A program made the position numbers and the translations under genes. A stretch of 47,531 nt of DNA, from the IMG/VR virus record IMGVR_UViG_3300010430_000079, positions 1-47,531 of that record; one strand, given 5' to 3'. This document shows positions 39,059-47,531 of the stretch, one piece after another (position 1 is the stretch's first letter; the number at the start of each line of letters is the position of its first letter). This DNA is from a virus. Below the pieces are notes generated by a model. That model had not been told where the DNA came from. It was given only the letters and a program-made list of their open reading frames with translations, and ran no database searches.

Positions 39059-39714
39059 TACGCGCTCGCCTCTGTGAATGTAAATGTAGCAGTGCCGCTG
39101 GTTGCTGTGACCGTAAAGCGTGTGCCGTCCGATTGCAGTGGTACGTCTGGCGGGTACGACAGCACATCTACCGTCAGGGCCTTGGCTGTCCCCAGGTTCC
39201 CGCTCGATGAACTGCCGTTGGGCGGCTTGTCGTCACGCCCGGTCACTTCCAGTTTCCATGTGCCTGAGCCTCTGAATGTATCGTCCTTGGGAACAATCAT
39301 CGTGTAAGTGCGGTTGGTGTCGAAGAGCTCACGATAGATCAGGTTTCCGTCGTCCACGTCGCCGCCTGCGGTCGTTCCGGCAGTCACGTCGATGTATTTG
39401 GCGTCCGTCCAGCCTGAGATTGTGGCGCTGATCTTAGCGCGGTTGTAGGGCCTGTCTGGTAGCAGGCTACCGAAGTCGCTGCCAGCCTGATCCGCGTCAA
39501 CCGCTAACAGCGTGATGTGTTCAGGCCAGTCGGTTGGCTGCATTGTCCCGACAACCAGACGGTCGTTATATCCTGCCGTTTCGCCCACAAGCTGACGGCC
39601 ACAGTACAACTGATGGATTTTGTCCGAGTACGTTGAGCTGAACCACACACCAAGGGAGTGAGTATCCAGCCACGCATACGACGTGATTTCAAATCCACCC
39701 AGGTACGTACCCAC
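39058..39714 (-). CDS. Tail-tip beta protein
   Basis: A 218-aa protein with domain-like segments (GFEITSYAWLDTHSLGVWFS; RTYTMIVPKDDTFRGSGTWK). The C-terminus (GTRFTVTATSGTATFTFTEA) is a beta module. It fits the row of baseplate or tip proteins between tape measure and hub. Confidence 0.55.
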   Translation of the reverse strand: MGTYLGGFEITSYAWLDTHSLGVWFSSTYSDKIHQLYCGRQLVGETAGYNDRLVVGTMQPTDWPEHITLLAVDADQAGSDFGSLLPDRPYNRAKISATISGWTDAKYIDVTAGTTAGGDVDDGNLIYRELFDTNRTYTMIVPKDDTFRGSGTWKLEVTGRDDKPPNGSSSSGNLGTAKALTVDVLSYPPDVPLQSDGTRFTVTATSGTATFTFTEASA

Positions 39715-39926
39715 TATTTAGCGTCCTTCTGACCCTCAGGTAAATTTTCCTTAGGGTCGGTTTTAGCGTGTTCTACCAGTGATTCGGCTGCTTTGTAGCA
39801 GTCTGCGAACTCATCGACGGTCATCAGACTGGAGTCGAATTCCACCTTGTCAGATTTCTTTTTCTGCTCGACGAGCTTCTGGACCGTTTCTTTCTGTAGC
39901 TTGGCTTTCACTGGGCCTGTCTCCAC
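39714..39926 (-). CDS. Small helical protein ending in the palindrome-encoded peptide
   Basis: A 70-aa charged helical protein (KETVQKLVEQKKKSDKVEFD, DEFADCYKAAESLVEHA). Its last residues TDPKENLPEGQKDAK are encoded by a copy of the 28-bp palindrome and match the linker of the ParB-like protein. The gene overlaps the previous one by 19 bp. Probable small tail accessory. Confidence 0.6.
   Translation of the reverse strand: METGPVKAKLQKETVQKLVEQKKKSDKVEFDSSLMTVDEFADCYKAAESLVEHAKTDPKENLPEGQKDAK
39731..39758. repeat. 28-bp near-palindrome inside a tail gene
   Basis: GACCCTCAGGTAAA followed by TTTTCCTTAGGGTC, one base different from the copy at 23350-23377 and read in the same frame there. It lies at the very end of the 70-aa gene. 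Confidence 0.8.
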
Positions 39927-40309
39927 CTGAAAAGTATCTTTGAGTAATATTTCGCTGATAACGGATCGTACTTGATGCCGCCGGCTATCTTGTCAGCCCC
40001 CTTGAACGTGCAGTACGCATAATCGTTAGGGCGTGTGCTGGGAAAGATGATCCGCAATGTGCCGAATAATGGCGTGTTAGCGTAGCTCTGAATGGTCGTC
40101 AGTGCGGACTGTAGATCGCCCTCGGTGTTGTAGCCGAACGCATCGACGACACACCACAGGTCACGCCCTTTAGAGCGTCCGACAAGGTGCGACTCTCCTA
40201 TCAGACCCGTATACTGACCGACTTGGAAGCCGAAGTCATACGGACCTTCCTGGATGTCTGAATGCGTGTTGTTTCCAAACAGGGTGGTTCCGGCGTGTAC
40301 CAGTGCCAT
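39908..40309 (-). CDS. Tail protein (after tape measure)
   Basis: A 133-aa protein directly after the tape measure gene (1-bp overlap). Beta-rich with FGFQVGQYTGLIGESHLVG and TPLFGTLRIIFPSTRPNDYA. By position it is a distal tail or tail-tip connector protein. Not recognised beyond that. Confidence 0.6.
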   Translation of the reverse strand: MALVHAGTTLFGNNTHSDIQEGPYDFGFQVGQYTGLIGESHLVGRSKGRDLWCVVDAFGYNTEGDLQSALTTIQSYANTPLFGTLRIIFPSTRPNDYAYCTFKGADKIAGGIKYDPLSAKYYSKILFRWRQAQ

Positions 40310-41955
40310 TAGGTTGCCCTCCGGTCCAGACGCGCTGCTGGTGTTTTGTATGGAGGCTGCTTTGCTGGACTGGGAGAGAGTATCCCAGGAAATATCTCTT
40401 TTATTGTTCTTGTGAGACCGTCAATTGCTTGCAGTAGCTCCACTGTGCCCTGCTGTTCTGCCTGCGGTATGCTTTCTTTAATTGCATTGCCTATAATTCC
40501 CTCGAATACTTTCAGTTGGTTTGCTGAGAATCTTTCTGCAGCAGTAACCTCATCAGGAACAACAGTTGGTTTTTGGAACTTGCCAGCGGGTGGTATGATG
40601 CGTTCTGTAGCAAGCAGCCTTTTACGTTCGCTCTTTAGGATTGCTTGTGCCGCCTGAAGTGGGTCAACCTGCCCTGCCGATGTCTGCGCCTCGAACTGTA
40701 GCAGCAGCCCCTTTTTTCTGATGTCTGAGTAGTTCGCTGAGTCCAGGGCCTCTATTAGCGTATTGCGCACGCTGGCTGCTCTTCCGCCTATCTCATCTTG
40801 AATATTTGCGACATCGGCAGCAGCGCTAGATTGTCTCGTTAGTCTGCTTGTTGGCGTTACTGATTTTACCTGTGCAACAGTTTTATCATACCTTTTACGT
40901 GCCTCTTCCCTGCCTCCAACCTGAGCTATTCCGGCGATGTACGATTGAGCCAATGCACTGGTTGGATCAAGTAGTTGCCTCAACGTTGTAAATGCACCGG
41001 CTTCAACGCTGGCACCGGGGAACTTTTTGCCGTTAAACTCCCCGCCTTCAAAGAATCGCTTTCTCAGATCTGGGTCCTGCTGTAACATTCTGAGACCCTC
41101 GGCAGTACTCCCGCCGATCCCACGTTCCTCAATCTGCTTGGCTATTTGAATGGCTGCCGTTCGGGACCTTTCGCCAGTCTTATCTTCAGACCCTTGCGTG
41201 ATAGCCGCAATAAGTGACCCTGCTTCCTGTGGTGTGTTTTTAAATTCCAGCAGTGCGTTTAGTGCTGGAGTGACATTTTTCGCAATGAGTTCTGGTCTAG
41301 TAATACTTGCGAGTGCAGACACATTCTGTGATAGGCCGATTGCCTCTTCTGGACTGAACCCTGTTTTCTTTGCTATTCCGACACTAGAACCGGCAAGTAT
41401 CGCCGCGCCTTCTGCGCCTAGCTCCGGAGCGAACTTCAATGCCGCCTTCGTTCCAGAGATTGCCTCCAATGCCTGTGCCTTATTCGTTGCACCGCGAGAA
41501 GAAAGCGTAGAACTAATTACATCAGCGACAATCCTTGGGCTTACGCCAGTCTCACCGCTCAGCTTAAGTGATTTATCCCTAATCTCTTTGCCTGTAAAAA
41601 AGTCTCCTGAGTTGCGGATTGCATTTACAAGAGACTTTTCAAACTCGATCTGCTTGCTTGCGTCCGTCTGCTGTAGCTCCTTAATCCTCTGGAACTCAAC
41701 AAACAACTGACGTGCAGCTAGAGAGATGCCACCGACAACACCTCCGATCCCGGTAATAGCTGCCGTGAACTTACCAAGCGTACCCAGTGCAGAGTCGAAC
41801 CCAGACTTTACCTGACGCGCAGAACGTTTCCCAGTGGCCCCTAAATTGGCCAACTTCTGCTGCTGTTTGGAGACTTCCGCAAGCTGCCGCTGCCACATGG
41901 TAAGGACGTCGCGGTCGTCTCCGGTAATCTTGATTTCAACACTATTTCCCGCCAC
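40309..41955 (-). CDS. Tape measure protein
   Basis: A 548-aa protein: N-terminal coiled coil (LTMWQRQLAEVSKQQQKLAN), a hydrophobic segment FTAAITGIGGVVGGISLAAR, and a long helical, Ala/Glu-rich body. This is typical of tape measure proteins, which set tail length and may enter the host membrane. The length is short for the family, implying a short tail. The start overlaps the preceding gene by 14 bp. Confidence 0.75.
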   Translation of the reverse strand: MAGNSVEIKITGDDRDVLTMWQRQLAEVSKQQQKLANLGATGKRSARQVKSGFDSALGTLGKFTAAITGIGGVVGGISLAARQLFVEFQRIKELQQTDASKQIEFEKSLVNAIRNSGDFFTGKEIRDKSLKLSGETGVSPRIVADVISSTLSSRGATNKAQALEAISGTKAALKFAPELGAEGAAILAGSSVGIAKKTGFSPEEAIGLSQNVSALASITRPELIAKNVTPALNALLEFKNTPQEAGSLIAAITQGSEDKTGERSRTAAIQIAKQIEERGIGGSTAEGLRMLQQDPDLRKRFFEGGEFNGKKFPGASVEAGAFTTLRQLLDPTSALAQSYIAGIAQVGGREEARKRYDKTVAQVKSVTPTSRLTRQSSAAADVANIQDEIGGRAASVRNTLIEALDSANYSDIRKKGLLLQFEAQTSAGQVDPLQAAQAILKSERKRLLATERIIPPAGKFQKPTVVPDEVTAAERFSANQLKVFEGIIGNAIKESIPQAEQQGTVELLQAIDGLTRTIKEIFPGILSPSPAKQPPYKTPAARLDRRAT

Positions 41956-42607
41956 TTACTCCCCCACAGACAACGAGAAGAGACTCAAGCAGATTCGATT
42001 GACTAAATAGCCCAAGCTCAGAAACTAGCTCACCGGTTATCATGTAATTCAGCTTGTATACCTTGAGGATATATTGATATAAGTCTCCCCATTCGAATTC
42101 CCCGTCAGGTCCTTCTTTTCCAAACTTGTCAGCCCACGCGAACGCCTCTGCCCACACGTCGTGATATTGTCTCTGTACGACAAACTTCACGCTTCCGTCA
42201 TCAGCTAGTTTCAACTCATTTGGCAACTCTTTAGCAATTGGAACAGTCCACTCGTTTCCATCATTGAGCGCAACATGCACTCCAGGATATGGGTATGGGC
42301 GCTTTAGGTTTTGTGGTGTAGGTTTTTTATCGTTCCAGATTCCGACCCAATACCGCTTAGCAGCTAATCCTTCGCTTGGTACAGCAGGGACCCATGTCTG
42401 CACCTCTGGTTTGTAGCCGGTATCTGCATCGCCTGTGGTGGGCCAGCTCACCAGAATCCCATGCTGGTCCTCTGGCCCGATAGATTCCTGTCCGGCTGCA
42501 TTAGTGATCAAGTCAGCCAGCCCCACAGCTTCCAGCGGTTGCTGTGGCAGCAGGTTCTCTAGTGGTACTTGCTCTGATTTTGGTATAAATACTTGGAATC
42601 GTGCCAT
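41942..42607 (-). CDS. Putative tail assembly protein before the tape measure
   Basis: A 221-aa protein from ATG 42607 (MARFQVFIPKSEQ). It lies between the tail tube and tape measure genes, where tail-assembly chaperones are normally found. No clear -1 slippery site is seen at the end of the gene. Contains AKRYWVGIWNDKKPTPQNLK and a helical C-terminus. Confidence 0.55.
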   Translation of the reverse strand: MARFQVFIPKSEQVPLENLLPQQPLEAVGLADLITNAAGQESIGPEDQHGILVSWPTTGDADTGYKPEVQTWVPAVPSEGLAAKRYWVGIWNDKKPTPQNLKRPYPYPGVHVALNDGNEWTVPIAKELPNELKLADDGSVKFVVQRQYHDVWAEAFAWADKFGKEGPDGEFEWGDLYQYILKVYKLNYMITGELVSELGLFSQSNLLESLLVVCGGVSGGK

Positions 42608-42608
42608 G

Positions 42609-43493
42609 TTATGTACTGATTGCTGATGTTGCGGATACTGTGAGAGACTTGCCAGTGATACGAATTGTGGCAGAGCCGTCGGAGGTGTCCTGAGCACCGA
42701 ACCGCTCGACCGTGGTAATGCCGTCGCTTAGCGTGAATGCAATGTGTTCGGCGGTTGCATCTGCCACGCGGGTTGATCCGTCAACACACTTGCGGAAGTA
42801 GGCCACCGCGTCGATTGAGTCATTAGTGACGAACATCGGACCGTATGTGTCGATCTCGTCGAACTTCGCCACTGTCAGCTCAATGGTGGGATTTCGCTGA
42901 GTAATCACGCACACTGTCGGATAGACTGAACCATCGTATTTCCGTGTTTCGACCGTCAGCCCCGGATTGACAGTAATGCTGGTGATCTCATTGACCTGTG
43001 TGCCGTCGATGGTTGCCGGCCCCAGTGAGTAAGCCACATTGTAGGCATTTGCGGAAAGCGTGGCCCCAGTAGCGGACGACAGCGGAGCCGCCAGACCGTT
43101 GGTGGATAGGAACATGATATCCACATTGGCGCTCGCGTCCTGTCCCTGTGATGCCGTGTAGGATGTCGGGTATCCAAACGCATTGGCCCCGGTTACTGTG
43201 AAATGGCTTGTGGTTCCTGCGAATGTCGAACCGGCAGCACGCCGTGAGAATGGTAGCGTGACCGTACCAGAGGATACCGAAGCCCCGACAACTCCAAAGA
43301 TGCCAACAACTCCAGCCACGTCATATGATGAGATTGACGTGCTTGGCTCGGCTTCCATCACACCAGTGAACGCCGGGTCAACGTCGCCGGAGTCCCTGCC
43401 GATCAACAGGCTTATATTGTTGGAGTGGTCAACAGACTGACATTGCTTGATTGCCACGCCTGAGCCGAAGATTACATCATGCAATGCGTCCAT
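42609..43493 (-). CDS. Putative major tail (tube) protein
   Basis: A 294-aa, Ser/Thr-rich beta protein with domain-like repeats (SGTVTLPFSRRAAGSTFAGT, SITVNPGLTVETRKYDGSVY) lying where the lambda gpV-type tube protein is expected. FDEIDTYGPMFVTNDSI and the C-terminal TIRITGKSLTVSAT complete the fold. Identification is by position and composition only. Confidence 0.6.
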   Translation of the reverse strand: MDALHDVIFGSGVAIKQCQSVDHSNNISLLIGRDSGDVDPAFTGVMEAEPSTSISSYDVAGVVGIFGVVGASVSSGTVTLPFSRRAAGSTFAGTTSHFTVTGANAFGYPTSYTASQGQDASANVDIMFLSTNGLAAPLSSATGATLSANAYNVAYSLGPATIDGTQVNEITSITVNPGLTVETRKYDGSVYPTVCVITQRNPTIELTVAKFDEIDTYGPMFVTNDSIDAVAYFRKCVDGSTRVADATAEHIAFTLSDGITTVERFGAQDTSDGSATIRITGKSLTVSATSAIST

Positions 43494-43958
43494 TTATGTT
43501 ACCCTCTTCCTTCGTTTTCGTTTAAACTGGCGGCTGTTCGCCATTTCGATGTAACGCCGCTTCATGGTTTTGGCGTATTTGTATTGCTCCATCTGGCTGA
43601 TTCCTTCCAGCTCCTGACGCCTCTGGAATGTCAGCCTGTAACCTGTTGCGAACTTGATTGTGCCCCGTTTGGAAGTGGCCCTGACTGTGGCATTCTTCGC
43701 GTTCTCCCGTGTCTTTCCGCTCCACACGTTGGGAGCCAGTGTCCCCTTGACCTTCTGTTTTCTCCTCTGATACCTGATCGATCGCTTGCTAAAACCGAAC
43801 TCACCGCCCGGCCTTGTCTTTGGTCCTCTCCTGAATCGCGATTGCAGCCCGGTCTGCTTATGCCTGGTCATCGTCTCCCGGTAATTGATGTTCATAATCT
43901 TGTTATGATTACGAGCAGTTACCAGTTCTGATGTCTGTTCAATTTTGAAGACGATCAC
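43494..43958 (-). CDS. Basic head-tail connection protein, gp10-like
   Basis: A 154-aa very basic protein (RHKQTGLQSRFRRGPKTRPG, EQYKYAKTMKRRYIEMANSR). Basic proteins of this size between head-tail joiners and the tube protein are often HK97 gp10-like connection components. The assignment is by position and composition. Confidence 0.5.
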   Translation of the reverse strand: MIVFKIEQTSELVTARNHNKIMNINYRETMTRHKQTGLQSRFRRGPKTRPGGEFGFSKRSIRYQRRKQKVKGTLAPNVWSGKTRENAKNATVRATSKRGTIKFATGYRLTFQRRQELEGISQMEQYKYAKTMKRRYIEMANSRQFKRKRRKRVT

Positions 43959-44449
43959 TAGCTAAGATCCCGAATAAATTTCACTCCATACCAGAGGTAT
44001 CTCACACCGCCGTCTGTGTCGTCTGGCTCCATTACCAGAACTGAGTCTGCCGCCTCCATCTGGTTAACGATCACATAGCCGTCTGTGCCTTCCAGGGCCA
44101 GCATCTCTGCAACTACCGTGTTGATTGTTCCCAGGAAGGACTCGACCGCTGTTTGATCGTTGTCGGAAGTCGGCAGGAATTCGAAGTCAGCACGCACTGC
44201 ATAACCTGAACTCCAGTGAGAGACTCCCTTCTTCATAGATGCGCAGGTGTCGTAACTGAGGATCACACGCGGTCGCGATACGGCAGAGTTGCTACTATCG
44301 TAATCCTCGTCGAACACCTCGAATGGATAGATCACCGCCTTTCCTTCGTTCACTGTGGAAGCACTCACCGCAGTACGGAACGTCGAAGAATTCGCCATCA
44401 GTGTGCGGATTCCATAGATCGGGCCGTAGATGAAGTTCGTGTCTACCAT
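43958..44449 (-). CDS. Tail terminator-like protein
   Basis: A 163-aa protein: YGIRTLMANSSTFRTAVSAS, SRPRVILSYDTCASMKKGVS, ADFEFLPTSDNDQTAVES, then a beta end. The style matches tail-terminator/gpU-like proteins that cap the tail tube at the head. It precedes the basic gp10-like gene. Confidence 0.55.
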   Translation of the reverse strand: MVDTNFIYGPIYGIRTLMANSSTFRTAVSASTVNEGKAVIYPFEVFDEDYDSSNSAVSRPRVILSYDTCASMKKGVSHWSSGYAVRADFEFLPTSDNDQTAVESFLGTINTVVAEMLALEGTDGYVIVNQMEAADSVLVMEPDDTDGGVRYLWYGVKFIRDLS

Positions 44450-44452
44450 GTA

Positions 44453-44821
44453 TTAGAAGTCTCTCCGTGCTTTCGCGTTGCCTTCGGTCTTAACCTGCTC
44501 GGTGCGAGTGACTAGAACCTGCTTCATCCCATCAATGACGCGACCGTCTACAACGGTCTGCCACTTCTCTGAATTGCGTATCCACTCATCTTTCTTGGTG
44601 ACCGTCACGCTGCTGGCGATCCTGATAGTGGCGTTTCGGACGTAACGCTTACCTTTTGGGTGGTCCTCAATCTTGACCCGTGAGTCTTCGATAAATACCA
44701 CCGTTCTGGGTGTATCGTTATCCGAATTGCCAGCCGGACGGTGAGTGATGCTTTCCGCAAAATCGTTGGGATTGAGGAAAACACCACTCGTGTCCGCTTC
44801 GATCAGGTCATGCAGGCTCAA
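44453..44821 (-). CDS. Head-tail joining protein, FII-like
   Basis: A 122-aa protein whose opening LHDLIEADTSGVFLNPNDF then AESITHRP follows the pattern of the small head-tail joining proteins related to lambda gpFII. A beta domain (KRYVRNATIRIASSVTVTKK) follows. It overlaps the capsid-decoration-like gene by 4 bp. Confidence 0.6.
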   Translation of the reverse strand: MSLHDLIEADTSGVFLNPNDFAESITHRPAGNSDNDTPRTVVFIEDSRVKIEDHPKGKRYVRNATIRIASSVTVTKKDEWIRNSEKWQTVVDGRVIDGMKQVLVTRTEQVKTEGNAKARRDF

Positions 44822-45501
44822 CGCTTACCCCATACCTTGATGTAGTCGATGGTCACACCGTCAGTGTTCGTGTCTGCGGTCTTCTGGAGCTGGACGAACG
44901 GCTGCAGGCTTCCTGTGTAGTTCGACATGTCAAAGGTCGTACCAGCGGCCACACGCCGCAGTCCGTTGGCATCGTCCATATAGAAACGCACGTCAGACGT
45001 ACCCTGACTGAAGTCGATCTTGAACAACTTGTATGCGTTGATCAGTGTCTGACCTGTGGCAACGTCGTCGTTGTTATTGGTCCCGTCGTCAGACTCGACT
45101 ACAACAGCCGTAGTTGAGTCAGCACCAATCACGCGGAAGATTGCCGCCTGTGCAATGCTGTCGATTGCGTCGTTCCGGTCTCCAATTAGACCAAATGCCA
45201 GCGATGTAGTAGCATCAACAGCCGCCTGATTCATCTTGACGCGGAATTCCGCGCCCTGAATCTTGTCGATATCGAGCGCCAGAACGTCACCGAATGACAG
45301 ACAGACGTTCTGAATCTCACTTGTGTTGTCAAAGTCGATAGCGACTTCACCAGCCGCAGACCCATCTACGAACGCATATGTTGGCGTACCGGATGAGCTT
45401 GTGTCTGCAATCGCCCACGGCGAACCTTGACCAGCAGTCGAAAGCGTCCCGCCTCCGAAGAAATCATCCTCAAAGCACCAAAAGTCTTGCATTCCAGCCA
45501 T
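44818..45501 (-). CDS. Capsid-associated jelly-roll protein
   Basis: A 227-aa protein with a LamG/concanavalin-like beta sandwich: opening QDFWCFEDDFFGGGTLS, core IDKIQGAEFRVKMNQAAVDA, and end FVQLQKTADTNTDGVTIDY followed by IKVWGKR. Placed right after the capsid gene group, it is a good candidate for a head decoration or fibre protein. The strong AAAGGAG ribosome-binding site suggests high expression. Confidence 0.65.
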   Translation of the reverse strand: MAGMQDFWCFEDDFFGGGTLSTAGQGSPWAIADTSSSGTPTYAFVDGSAAGEVAIDFDNTSEIQNVCLSFGDVLALDIDKIQGAEFRVKMNQAAVDATTSLAFGLIGDRNDAIDSIAQAAIFRVIGADSTTAVVVESDDGTNNNDDVATGQTLINAYKLFKIDFSQGTSDVRFYMDDANGLRRVAAGTTFDMSNYTGSLQPFVQLQKTADTNTDGVTIDYIKVWGKR

Positions 45502-45572
45502 AGCTTAAATCTCCTTTAACCTGTCTTTATCAAGGTGCAGGCGACCTGTTGAGTGATCCAGCTACGCGCTGA

Positions 45573-45830
45573 TCATTTACCTTTATTGGGTTGTTTTGGT
45601 TCCGGCTTCGGCGCTGGTTTTTCGACAACAGTCTTAATTGCCTGCTCGATCTTGCCCTTGTCGCCATCTGCCGCAACCACTAAGTCACACTGTTTATATG
45701 TCAGTTTATTGGCAATCCCTGCGGCCTCTTTGCGTCCGCATTCCTTCGCCACTTCAATCGCGTTTCGAACTTCGACGAGGCTTTTATGAGGTGCCTTTTC
45801 CTGTTCTGTTCGCTTGTCGTTCTGGCTCAT
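45573..45830 (-). CDS. Small protein after the capsid gene
   Basis: An 85-aa protein with a helical core (SLVEVRNAIEVAKECGRKEA) and a Pro/Lys-rich C-terminal tail (EKPAPKPEPKQPNKGK). Between the capsid fusion and the decoration-like gene; could be a head assembly factor. Function unknown. Confidence 0.5.
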   Translation of the reverse strand: MSQNDKRTEQEKAPHKSLVEVRNAIEVAKECGRKEAAGIANKLTYKQCDLVVAADGDKGKIEQAIKTVVEKPAPKPEPKQPNKGK

Positions 45831-45860
45831 TTCCTATCCTTATCTGTTATTTATTAGGGT

Positions 45861-45903
45861 TGGGACCGGGTGGGAGGATTTGACACAGGCACACCCGGCC
45901 CCA
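45861..45903 (-). promoter_or_regulatory. 12-bp stem-loop after the capsid gene
   Basis: On the minus strand TGGGGCCGGGTG pairs with CACCCGGTCCCA (one G-U), with a 19-nt loop. It begins about 13 bp after the capsid stop and is not followed by a T-run. Such structures often protect abundant capsid mRNA 3-prime ends or partly terminate. Confidence 0.55.
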
Positions 45904-45916
45904 GGGAGAAAGTCTC

Positions 45917-47531
45917 TTAGCTGTTACCCTGATAAAGTCCTCGGTAGTCAATAGCCTTGATTCCGTACGTCTGGCGGATCTTGGCCTTGATCGTGTCGGT
46001 TTCGAATCCGTTTTCACGCTCTACCACCGGGGTCCGTTCACCTTGCAGGAAGCTGATCTCCACGGTATCAACCATGTTGTTGTCAGCAGCCAACCACCAG
46101 ATGGTTGTGGAGCCTGACAGTGCGTCGATCTGACCGTCTGAAATCACCTCCAGCGATCCATACAGTGGAACGTTCGTGGTCGTCGCCGGGACAACGCCAC
46201 CGTTGACCAGTCGCATTGCGGTCGGTCGCAGTGCAGCAGGAACGATCAGGTAACGCGGAGTCAGTCCCAACACGGTCGTTGAGTCAGTACCGGACTGCGT
46301 TGCCATGACGGTATGCCCGGTATCGAGTGTGCCTTCTGCCAGTGCTCCAGAGTCCAGGTTTGCGCCGTGGCTGGAAGCGTGGAACAGTGCAACACCGTCT
46401 GCAAGGGCGTTGTTGTCAATCAGGATGCTGTAGGCGTCCCGGTTGATCTTGCGCCGCATTGCGTTACCCATCATCTGCACCCGTCGGCTCATTGCGTCAA
46501 GGTCGTCATTGACCAGCATCTCCAGCGTGATCGAGAAGATTCCACCATGCTTAGCGACCTTGTAGGACTCTTTCGCGTCAGTGGTGGTCATTTCCTGGTA
46601 CTTGCCGTTTTCTGCAACTTCACTCGGCATCCCCATTTCCCCGAACACGATTTTATTCATGTCCCGGAAGTCGGTAGCATCAGACGCAGTACGCACCCAC
46701 TGCTGGTATGTTGATGGTGCTTCGTCGTATGCCTTCCGGAGCGTCTTGTGCATCGAGTTCAGGAAGATATTGGAGAAACTTCCCGTGGTATGGTAAGCCG
46801 GTCCAGAACGTTCAACGAACGACTCGTGAGAGATCGCACGTTTGACAATTTCCTGAGTAGGTTTTCCAGTAACGTCGATGCCGGCCCGTTCACAGTACTC
46901 GCGGGCGAGGTCTGGGATACGACGATACATCAAATCGCTAGAACCTGCGGGGGCCTCTCCGATCTGCTGCTTCAGTTCGTCGGATACAGGAGCATCACCG
47001 ATAGACCGCTTGACCATTGCGTACTCGAACGCATCATAGAACTTGTCACGCTCAGACGCACCGCGTTCGATGTTCTGACCTGGTCCGACTGGAACGCCTG
47101 TCGGTTGATAGTTCCTTTTCAGGATCTCGCCTGCGACCTGGTCGGCTGTTTTGTCGCTGTCCAGAAACTCCTGGCGTGCCTTTTCGTCAACATTGTGGCT
47201 GCGGCACAGTTCGTCAACAGCGTTCCAGCGTTCCTTAAATGCTCGCTGGATCTCTTCCAGATCCTCTTTGCTGGCCTGCTTTACTGGCTCAGGCTGCTTT
47301 GCAATGGAATCTTTCAGGCTTCGCACCACATCCAGTGCAACCTTCGGATCAAGACCGGGCTCTTCTTTTTCAAGCTGCCGTTCCAGGAATTCCAGGGTTT
47401 CTTTGTCGTTCGCTTCTGCGTCAAGGCCACGCTCAACCAGAAGTTTTCTGAGCTCTTCGTTCATCACTTCTTTCCTTACTTCTTCGGGTTCTGCGAGTGC
47501 TCGCATAGCAAACACGGCCTTCGCATTCTTA
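45917..47531 (-). CDS. Linker and major capsid part of the protease/capsid fusion (continues at position 80)
   Basis: The C-terminal part of the 703-aa fusion. Directly after the protease comes a charged helical linker (NEELRKLLVERGLDAEANDK to EPGLDPKVALDVVRSLKDS), comparable to the HK97 delta or scaffold domain. From about residue 330 the HK97-fold major capsid protein follows: FSNIFLNSMHKTLRKAYDEA, the GGIFSITLEMLVNDDLDAM segment, FHASSHGANL and a C-terminal TIKAKIRQTYGIKAIDYRGL. Proteolysis by the attached protease presumably frees the capsid during maturation. Confidence 0.9.
   Translation of the reverse strand, partial: KNAKAVFAMRALAEPEEVRKEVMNEELRKLLVERGLDAEANDKETLEFLERQLEKEEPGLDPKVALDVVRSLKDSIAKQPEPVKQASKEDLEEIQRAFKERWNAVDELCRSHNVDEKARQEFLDSDKTADQVAGEILKRNYQPTGVPVGPGQNIERGASERDKFYDAFEYAMVKRSIGDAPVSDELKQQIGEAPAGSSDLMYRRIPDLAREYCERAGIDVTGKPTQEIVKRAISHESFVERSGPAYHTTGSFSNIFLNSMHKTLRKAYDEAPSTYQQWVRTASDATDFRDMNKIVFGEMGMPSEVAENGKYQEMTTTDAKESYKVAKHGGIFSITLEMLVNDDLDAMSRRVQMMGNAMRRKINRDAYSILIDNNALADGVALFHASSHGANLDSGALAEGTLDTGHTVMATQSGTDSTTVLGLTPRYLIVPAALRPTAMRLVNGGVVPATTTNVPLYGSLEVISDGQIDALSGSTTIWWLAADNNMVDTVEISFLQGERTPVVERENGFETDTIKAKIRQTYGIKAIDYRGLYQGNS
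47453..47531. repeat. Terminal direct repeat, right copy
   Basis: Identical to positions 1-79, marking the assembly overlap of a circular contig. Confidence 0.95.

Noticed and set aside
41150-41710. Plus-strand frame of 186 codons
   Set aside because: Antisense to the tape measure gene; no supporting signals.
41942-42000. Lambda G-T style programmed frameshift before the tape measure
   Set aside because: GGGAAAT occurs near the stop, but the downstream frame is the tape measure itself in +1, not a T-like extension.

Overview
The window is almost certainly one complete genome of a tailed, HK97-lineage temperate phage (or an excised prophage), assembled as a circle. The first 79 bases (1-79) and the last 79 bases (47453-47531) are identical, and a capsid gene reads continuously across the joint, so the unique length is about 47,452 bp. 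A tyrosine integrase with excisionase-like proteins points to lysogeny. The set of terminase, portal, protease/capsid and tape-measure genes without a visible contractile sheath points to a siphovirus-like particle. The host cannot be proven from the sequence. A phage-borne CsrA, an exported trypsin-like protease and the style of the tail proteins make a Planctomycetota or similar aquatic bacterium a reasonable but weak guess.

Every convincing protein gene but one lies on the minus strand, so transcription runs toward lower coordinates and around the circle. 32.0-30.4 kb: small HTH protein, unknown protein, integrase. 30.4-29.9 kb: non-coding control region with three 21-bp direct repeats, a 16-bp perfect palindrome and an early promoter. 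29.9-26.9 kb: second HTH protein, pentapeptide-repeat protein, several unknowns, CsrA, a 29-aa membrane peptide and a small Xre regulator, closed by an intrinsic terminator. 26.8-19.7 kb: DNA metabolism, with a PD-(D/E)XK exonuclease, Rad52-type annealing protein, ParB-like protein, a ParB-related DNA-binding protein, SF2 helicase and SSB. 19.7-12.8 kb: about 22 small, tightly coupled genes, several with Cys-rich motifs, plus two probable nucleases, ending at a NrdR-type zinc-ribbon protein and another terminator.

12.66-5.9 kb: lysis or envelope proteins (holin-like, PLA2-like, membrane protein, secreted serine protease), SNase-like nuclease and receptor-binding or fibre proteins, including a 20-residue repeat protein. 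5.8 kb down through the joint to 45.6 kb: HNH nuclease, TerS, TerL, zinc ribbon, gpW-like protein, portal, and a single 703-aa prohead protease/major capsid fusion. 45.5-33.3 kb: head completion, tail tube, tape measure and tail tip or fibre genes. Convergent to these is the only clear plus-strand gene (32945-33316). Between it and the integrase operon lies about 0.9 kb of structured DNA with plus-strand terminators.

The points most worth a second look are: a 28-bp near-palindrome present three times (twice in frame inside genes, once between genes); a ParB-like protein followed by a protein sharing its central and C-terminal parts but with a different N-terminus; a plus-strand, terminator-ended structured RNA candidate; and two intrinsic terminators placed directly before genes with no evident promoter after them, suggesting antitermination.
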